This document shows, piece by piece, positions 59,844-64,000 of a stretch of 64,000 bases of DNA; within the stretch, counting starts at the first letter, position 1; each line of letters starts with the position of its first letter. The notes below the pieces were generated by a model that worked only from the letters and a program-made list of their open reading frames with translations, had not been told where the DNA came from and did not search any database. The position numbers and the translations under genes were made by a program. Origin of the DNA: Nitrospira sp. (lineage in GTDB: Bacteria > Nitrospirota > Nitrospiria > Nitrospirales > Nitrospiraceae). The stretch spans positions 1,571,501 to 1,635,500 of the forward strand of contig BQWY01000001.1 in NCBI GenBank assembly GCA_036984305.1. The letters are read 5' to 3'.

Positions 59844-61316
59844 ATGGACCCGATGGTGAGGATCCAACCATGGTCAATGAAGGCTCAGGGGGGAACCGTC
59901 GCCCTTGTCACGAGCGTTCTGCTTTTGGTGTCGGCCTCCGCGTCGGAGTCAGCAGACTCTTCTGCAGCGCCCTCGCCCGTCATTACCGACAAAACCGTGA
60001 CTCACGCGATCGAGCGGAGCCTGTTCGTCGATAGTCTCGTGCCGCATGATGGTCTCGACGTCGAGACCAAAGACGGCATTGTGACCCTCCAAGGCGCCGT
60101 TCCCACCATCTACGGAAAGGAGCGCGCGGTGGAACACGCGCAATCCATGAAGGGCGTGCGAGCCGTCATCGACCGAATCGAGGTCCGGGCCAGCCCGCGT
60201 CCGGACGAAGAGGTGCGTCGCGACGTGACAGAGGCGCTACGGATCGATCCCGCAACGAACTCCATGAAAATCGCGGTGATCGCGCACAACGGGCAAATCG
60301 TACTCCGGGGAACCGTTCAGTCGTGGGCCGAGCGGGAGTTGGCTGCTGAAGTGGTCAAAACCGTCCGGGGCGTTCGGAGTGTGAACAATGAATTGCAACT
60401 CCAACTCAACGGCGAACGGGGAGACGCGGAGATCGAAGCCGACATCCGCGAGCGTTTGCGCACCGACGTGTGGCTGACGGGTCGCATTCTTGACGTGGCG
60501 GTATCCGGTGGGGACGTCGTCCTGCGAGGAACCGTCGGGAGTGCATTGGAAAAGAACCGCGCCCTTTCGCGCGCGCATGTGCTGGGGGTGAAGACGGTCG
60601 ATGGCAACGATATCACCGTCGAGTGGTGGGCACGGAATTATATGCGTCAGGATGATTATGTGTTTCCGACCGACCGCGAGATTGCTCGGTCAGTGAAGGA
60701 TGCCCTTCGCCATGATCCCCGCGTCTGGACGGCCAACCCGGATGTCGAGGTTGTCGCGGGTGCGGTCACCCTGCGCGGCGTGGTCGGGAGTTTGAGTGCA
60801 AAACGGGCGGCCGAGGCCGACGCGAGTGACACACTCGGTATCAGAACAGTCAATAATTACCTGCAGGTACGACCGGCCCAATCGGCGGACGATGACGGTC
60901 TGGCGAAGGCCGTGCGATCGAGACTCGCCGCGAGCACGTTGGTCGATCGGTATGACATCAGGGTGGCCGCTCACCACGGAACGGTCGTGCTGACTGGATC
61001 GGTGGACAGCTATGCGGAGAAGCTGGCGGTCGGAGAGCTGGCGTCGCGGATCGAGGGTGTGACGGGCTTGAGAAATCGCCTCGCGGTGGAGGGTGACGGG
61101 AGGAGATTGAAATCCGATCACGATATCAAACGGGGAATTCAAGATGAACTGTGGTGGAGTCCTTTCGTCGATCAAGAGCAGGTGCAGGTCGATGTGCGGG
61201 ACGGCGTCGCCACGCTCACCGGACGAGTACACAGTTGGTGGGAGAAAAACAGGGCCACCAAGAATGCTTTCGAGGGAGGGGCACGGGACGTTCGCAACGA
61301 ACTTGAGGTGCAGTAA
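59844..61316 (+). CDS. Six-BON-domain periplasmic protein
   Basis: A 490-residue secreted protein made of six tandem BON domains after a signal peptide. Each unit starts DxxIxxxIxxxL, has GxVxLxGxV and ends VxNxLxV; domain boundaries fall near residues 48, 120, 190, 268, 345 and 415. BON units bind lipid; tandem BON proteins act in envelope stress. Start uncertain (TTG 59769, ATG 59844, 59853 or 59880). Confidence 0.87.
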   Translation: MDPMVRIQPWSMKAQGGTVALVTSVLLLVSASASESADSSAAPSPVITDKTVTHAIERSLFVDSLVPHDGLDVETKDGIVTLQGAVPTIYGKERAVEHAQSMKGVRAVIDRIEVRASPRPDEEVRRDVTEALRIDPATNSMKIAVIAHNGQIVLRGTVQSWAERELAAEVVKTVRGVRSVNNELQLQLNGERGDAEIEADIRERLRTDVWLTGRILDVAVSGGDVVLRGTVGSALEKNRALSRAHVLGVKTVDGNDITVEWWARNYMRQDDYVFPTDREIARSVKDALRHDPRVWTANPDVEVVAGAVTLRGVVGSLSAKRAAEADASDTLGIRTVNNYLQVRPAQSADDDGLAKAVRSRLAASTLVDRYDIRVAAHHGTVVLTGSVDSYAEKLAVGELASRIEGVTGLRNRLAVEGDGRRLKSDHDIKRGIQDELWWSPFVDQEQVQVDVRDGVATLTGRVHSWWEKNRATKNAFEGGARDVRNELEVQ

Positions 61317-61392
61317 CCATGCCTATCAACGTCGCCTACGCGACGAGACCGGCGGGGGGAAGCTCGGCAATCACTCGAAATAGGAGATGGAG

Positions 61393-61809
61393 ATGAACAT
61401 GCGTGTCTGGTTCAGATGGTACAGCGTCATTGTGTGTGCGGTCGTGCTGGGAGGCTGCTCCGACCTGCCGGAGATTACACGTACCGGTAAGGTCAAAAAC
61501 GTGGTCATCAGGACGGTGTTGACGCCGCAGGAGGTCACGGTTCGACCCGGAGATGAAATTCGGTGGACCAATCAGCGAATGGGAAAGGTCCGCGTCGAAT
61601 TCATCAATCGCATCGAGAATCAGATTTCCTGCAACGACGGCTTCAATCGGATCGCAGGATTGGGAACGGACAAGACCGCTGAACTATCCCAAAACGAGAG
61701 CGCCAGCCTGTGCTTCAGCCAGGCCGGTGAGAAACCGTATGTCGTGCGTTTGGATTCAACGTCTCCGAGCGGCGAACAGACTCTCAGCGGCAAGGTGATG
61801 GTGGAGTGA
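61393..61809 (+). CDS. Two-cysteine cupredoxin-like lipoprotein, copy 1
   Basis: A 138-residue lipoprotein (lipobox VLGGCSD). The mature part is cupredoxin-like in pattern: ITRTGKVKNVVI, LTPQEVTVRPGDEIRWTNQR and a late SASLCFSQAGEKPYVV. Copper ligands typical of plastocyanins are not obvious, but two cysteines (in SCNDGF and LCF) are conserved with the two paralogues downstream and may form a disulphide. Preceded by AGGAGATGGAG; an ATG at 61387 is also in frame. Confidence 0.8.
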   Translation: MNMRVWFRWYSVIVCAVVLGGCSDLPEITRTGKVKNVVIRTVLTPQEVTVRPGDEIRWTNQRMGKVRVEFINRIENQISCNDGFNRIAGLGTDKTAELSQNESASLCFSQAGEKPYVVRLDSTSPSGEQTLSGKVMVE

Positions 61810-61906
61810 GAGTGGGGACGGGCTGGACGACACACGTCTCGGATTCGTTGGGTAGCGCGATATTCGGTATCCGGGCTGTGCCCACCCGAGGCGTATGAGG
61901 TCTCTC

Positions 61907-62245
61907 ATGAGACGAGTCAGGCCCATCATGGCCGGAATGACGATGCTCACCGTCCTCCTGCTATGGCGTGGCGGGATCAGACCCGCATGGGGGGTCCACG
62001 TGCATGGGCCAATTCCGGACCCGTCGGACACGGCGTCTGAACAACAGGAGGACAGCCGCTCGGATGGGTCTGAGTTGCACGATCGCGAGACTGAGGACGA
62101 GTTGACGACGGCGGCTGAACGTGCACGGCAGCAGCAGTATCGCGAGGGAATGGACAGCAACCCGTGGTTCCGAAGTCCACGGCAGAAGGACATGCAAACG
62201 GAGGAGCGTCTACCCGGAGATGGGCCGCAGGATCGCGCACGATGA
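61907..62245 (+). CDS. Small secreted hypothetical protein
   Basis: About 112 residues: a signal peptide (VLLLWRGGIRPAWG) then a low-complexity, acidic and Gln-rich stretch (SEQQEDSRSDGSEL, RARQQQYREGMDS). No family recognised. It sits between two of the cupredoxin-like lipoproteins. GAGG before ATG 61907 favours that start over 61895. Confidence 0.6.
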   Translation: MRRVRPIMAGMTMLTVLLLWRGGIRPAWGVHVHGPIPDPSDTASEQQEDSRSDGSELHDRETEDELTTAAERARQQQYREGMDSNPWFRSPRQKDMQTEERLPGDGPQDRAR

Positions 62246-62311
62246 TGCCGCGCGAGCGGGACGCTTCGTTGCGCACTGCCATGGGCTCGACCGTGTACGG
62301 AGGGAGTCGAA

Positions 62312-62449
62312 ATGAAGCCGCGGCGCGTGGGGAGTCTGATGTTGGTGGGATGGTTGCTCTGGATGGGGGCCACGGCCTGGTCAGATATGACGCGGCCCGA
62401 AGGATCCCGTCTGAACAAGAAATCCGACACGCGCAACACAGGCGATTAA
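62312..62449 (+). CDS. Very small secreted peptide
   Basis: A 45-residue frame: basic start, hydrophobic segment (SLMLVGWLLWMGATAWSD) then a short polar tail ending in KSDTRNTGD. GGAGGGA precedes ATG 62312 with good spacing, which supports it despite the small size. It is in the same run of envelope genes. Function unknown. Confidence 0.5.
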   Translation: MKPRRVGSLMLVGWLLWMGATAWSDMTRPEGSRLNKKSDTRNTGD

Positions 62450-62460
62450 ATAATAAGGCT

Positions 62461-62484
62461 CCGTCACGCGTTCGTGTGTGACGG
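62461..62484 (+). repeat. 10-bp hairpin with UUCG tetraloop
   Basis: CCGTCACGCG (62461-62470) pairs with TGTGTGACGG (62475-62484), with two G-U pairs, closed by a TTCG tetraloop. It lies between the small peptide gene and the second cupredoxin-like gene. No U-run follows, so it may stabilise or process mRNA and not terminate it. Confidence 0.55.
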
Positions 62485-62526
62485 CTTGTGCGGGACATTC
62501 GAGAGACATTTGAGAAAGGAGCAGCC

Positions 62527-62961
62527 ATGTGGAAGTTCGCGTTGGTGGGCATCGTGCTGATGATCGGGACGGGATGCGAGACGCAACAGCGCGCCAAAAC
62601 CGTGGAGCCCCCCACGGAAGCAGGAGCGCGTACCGGTAAGGTCAGCAACATCGTCATCAACGAGTCCGTCACACCGGCGACGTTGACCGTTAACGCCGGA
62701 GACGAGGTGCGATGGTTGAATCATCGGCAACGCCCCGTGGTCGTGCAGGTGGCCGAGCCGCTCGATGGCAGGATTGCATGCCGGAACGGATTCTCCAAGG
62801 CATTGGCCATGGGCGTCGAGAACGAAACAACCATCGATCCGAATGAGACGGCAGGACTGTGTTTCAGCAGGTTGGGGACGGTCCGGTATTCGGTGCGATC
62901 GGATGACACGGACGATCCACAGCCCCTCCAGGACACGCAGGGCACGATTACGGTCGAGTAG
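62527..62961 (+). CDS. Two-cysteine cupredoxin-like lipoprotein, copy 2
   Basis: A 144-residue paralogue (lipobox MIGTGCET). ARTGKVSNIVINESVTPATLT, VNAGDEVRWLNHRQRPVVVQV and AGLCFSRLGTVRYSV align with copies 1 and 3; the two cysteines are kept (IACRNGF, LCF). It has a longer acidic C-terminal tail. GAAAGGAGC precedes ATG 62527. Confidence 0.8.
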   Translation: MWKFALVGIVLMIGTGCETQQRAKTVEPPTEAGARTGKVSNIVINESVTPATLTVNAGDEVRWLNHRQRPVVVQVAEPLDGRIACRNGFSKALAMGVENETTIDPNETAGLCFSRLGTVRYSVRSDDTDDPQPLQDTQGTITVE

Positions 62962-63011
62962 CCGGGGTCCTGCGAGGACTCCCCATATGTGGAGGAAGGG
63001 GACGGACGGTG

Positions 63012-63410
63012 ATGAAATCGCTCGGTATATCAATGGTGATCCTCGGGCTTGCCGCGTGCACGACTATGGCGGAAGTCACGAGAACGGGAAAGGTCACAAA
63101 CGTCGTGGTGCGCGACGCCGTCACGCCGCAAGTGGTGATCGTCTCGGCCGGCGAGGAAGTGAGATGGGTCAACCAGCGTACGGGCACCATACGGATCGAG
63201 TTCATTGATCCTCTCGAGAAGTGGGTCTCGTGCAATGACGGGTTCCACCGATTCATAGGTATCGGGCAGGATCAAGCGGCCAATCTCGTTCCGAACGGGA
63301 CGGCGAGCTTGTGTTTCAATCAGGCTGGAGAGAAGCGGTATGTGGTGAGAATGGAGTCGACCACTCCCAGCGGGGAAAAGAATCTGAGCGGCGTGGTGAC
63401 GATCGAATGA
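63012..63410 (+). CDS. Two-cysteine cupredoxin-like lipoprotein, copy 3
   Basis: A 132-residue paralogue closest to copy 1 (EVTRTGKVTNVVV, GEEVRWVNQRTGTIRIEFID, SCNDGF, SLCFNQAGEKRYVVRMESTTPSGEKNLSG). Signal peptide and lipobox LAACTT. GTG 63009 or ATG 63012 may be used. Tandem duplication of the three genes within 2 kb is evident. Confidence 0.8.
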   Translation: MKSLGISMVILGLAACTTMAEVTRTGKVTNVVVRDAVTPQVVIVSAGEEVRWVNQRTGTIRIEFIDPLEKWVSCNDGFHRFIGIGQDQAANLVPNGTASLCFNQAGEKRYVVRMESTTPSGEKNLSGVVTIE

Positions 63411-63469
63411 GCAGGGCCGGGAAGTGCGGCACGCGCAATCCAGTCGATCTGAGAGACCGTGTGTGAGCC

Positions 63470-63937
63470 ATGCGGTATTCCCCTGACGGACATGCCTTCT
63501 TCGTCGCGAGCCTGGCGGTGACCACGTGTCTCGCGCTGGTCGTCTCGCTGTACAAGGCGACAGGAGCCAGAACCATGGAGAAGCAGGGCGACGAGGAATT
63601 GGTTGGCCTCGCCGCCTCGGTAGCCGTGCCGCTGTCGGTGGCCGCCTCCGGCAGCCCAACGATCGTAACCTCCGATAGCAACGGCGGGCCTTCCCTCGGC
63701 GACGAGACCTCGGTTCCGGGTTATGACATCCGCGAGCGCAGCCGCGATACGGGACGGGATCGAGGATTGGATCGATCGCGAGATCGGCGGGGGGACGCAC
63801 CGGCGTATTCCCAGAAGCGCCGGAGCAGCCTGCAAGGAGACGGGACGGGGCCTGACGATCCAGTTGAGACCGAAAATTGTCGGACGAGCGGTGAGATCGG
63901 CGGCCATGAACCACGGGAACGATGCCCCGACAACTGA
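63470..63937 (+). CDS. Uncertain membrane-anchored hypothetical protein
   Basis: About 155 residues: a transmembrane segment (FFVASLAVTTCLALVVSLY) followed by a basic, low-complexity RDRGLDRSRDRRGD tail. Overlapping frames look no less plausible beyond about codon 85, so the gene may be shorter, frameshifted or spurious. Confidence 0.3.
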   Translation: MRYSPDGHAFFVASLAVTTCLALVVSLYKATGARTMEKQGDEELVGLAASVAVPLSVAASGSPTIVTSDSNGGPSLGDETSVPGYDIRERSRDTGRDRGLDRSRDRRGDAPAYSQKRRSSLQGDGTGPDDPVETENCRTSGEIGGHEPRERCPDN

Positions 63938-63981
63938 GCGATAGTCAGCCCATCGATGCAGCATGAAGGAGTACAGCACGT

Positions 63982-64000
63982 ATGAAACCAAACATTGTCG
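63982..64000 (+). CDS. Start of a further gene, cut by the window edge
   Basis: AAGGAG (63966-63971) is followed by ATG 63982 and six codons (MKPNIV) before the end of the window. Product unknown. Confidence 0.45.

Noticed and set aside
1-64000. CRISPR arrays
   Set aside because: No regularly spaced direct repeats of 20-40 bp were seen.

Overview
The window looks like chromosome of a Nitrospira-like bacterium (phylum Nitrospirota). This is an inference from gene content: an alternative-complex-III operon that continues into two cytochrome bd-like genes, a hopanoid C-3 methylase, several molybdate-type binding proteins, and many small envelope lipoproteins and BON/YtxH/PRC-barrel stress proteins. 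No nitrite oxidoreductase, rRNA, CRISPR array, phage or intact insertion sequence is visible. One tRNA (Met, CAT) is present.

Layout. 1-6.1 kb: housekeeping genes (trmL, prfC, an FKBP-type isomerase), a DnaJ-ERCC4 nuclease fusion and envelope proteins. 6.1-18.9 kb: a large molybdate/oxyanion island. It holds a one-component regulator with a PBP-like sensor domain under a palindromic operator, three ModA-type binding proteins, two paralogous outer-membrane porins, two paralogous lipoproteins, a TOBE-repeat protein, a single-domain Mop protein, modB, modC and a DUF2292 protein. The set binding protein + lipoprotein + porin occurs twice, once on each strand flanking modABC. 19-22.7 kb: a LexA-like repressor, a TetR regulator with its operator, small proteins and tRNA-Met. 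23-38.5 kb: membrane and stress genes (DUF2254, a ThDP pyruvate oxidase-like enzyme, AI-2E family, YihY, DUF748, holin-like and DUF883-like proteins, a Gfo/Idh/MocA oxidoreductase, a di-haem cytochrome, NhaA, YjbQ, DUF4396).

38.5-47 kb: one minus-strand operon encoding pentahaem ActA, a molybdopterin-fold ActB1, a separate Fe-S ActB2, NrfD-like ActC, an ActD-ActE fusion, and two different cytochrome bd-like subunits where ActF would be expected. This reads as a quinol-oxidising or quinone-reducing module wired to bd-like haem proteins. It is followed by a HypA-like protein lacking the nickel-binding His2. 48-64 kb: hopanoid methylase HpnR, PRC-barrel, hemerythrin, YtxH and BON proteins, two orphan NarL-type response regulators, a decayed lipoprotein gene, a six-BON periplasmic protein, and three tandem two-cysteine cupredoxin-like lipoproteins.

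The strongest candidates for something undescribed are the duplicated porin/lipoprotein/binding-protein oxyanion system with its shared operator, and the ACIII/bd-like operon.
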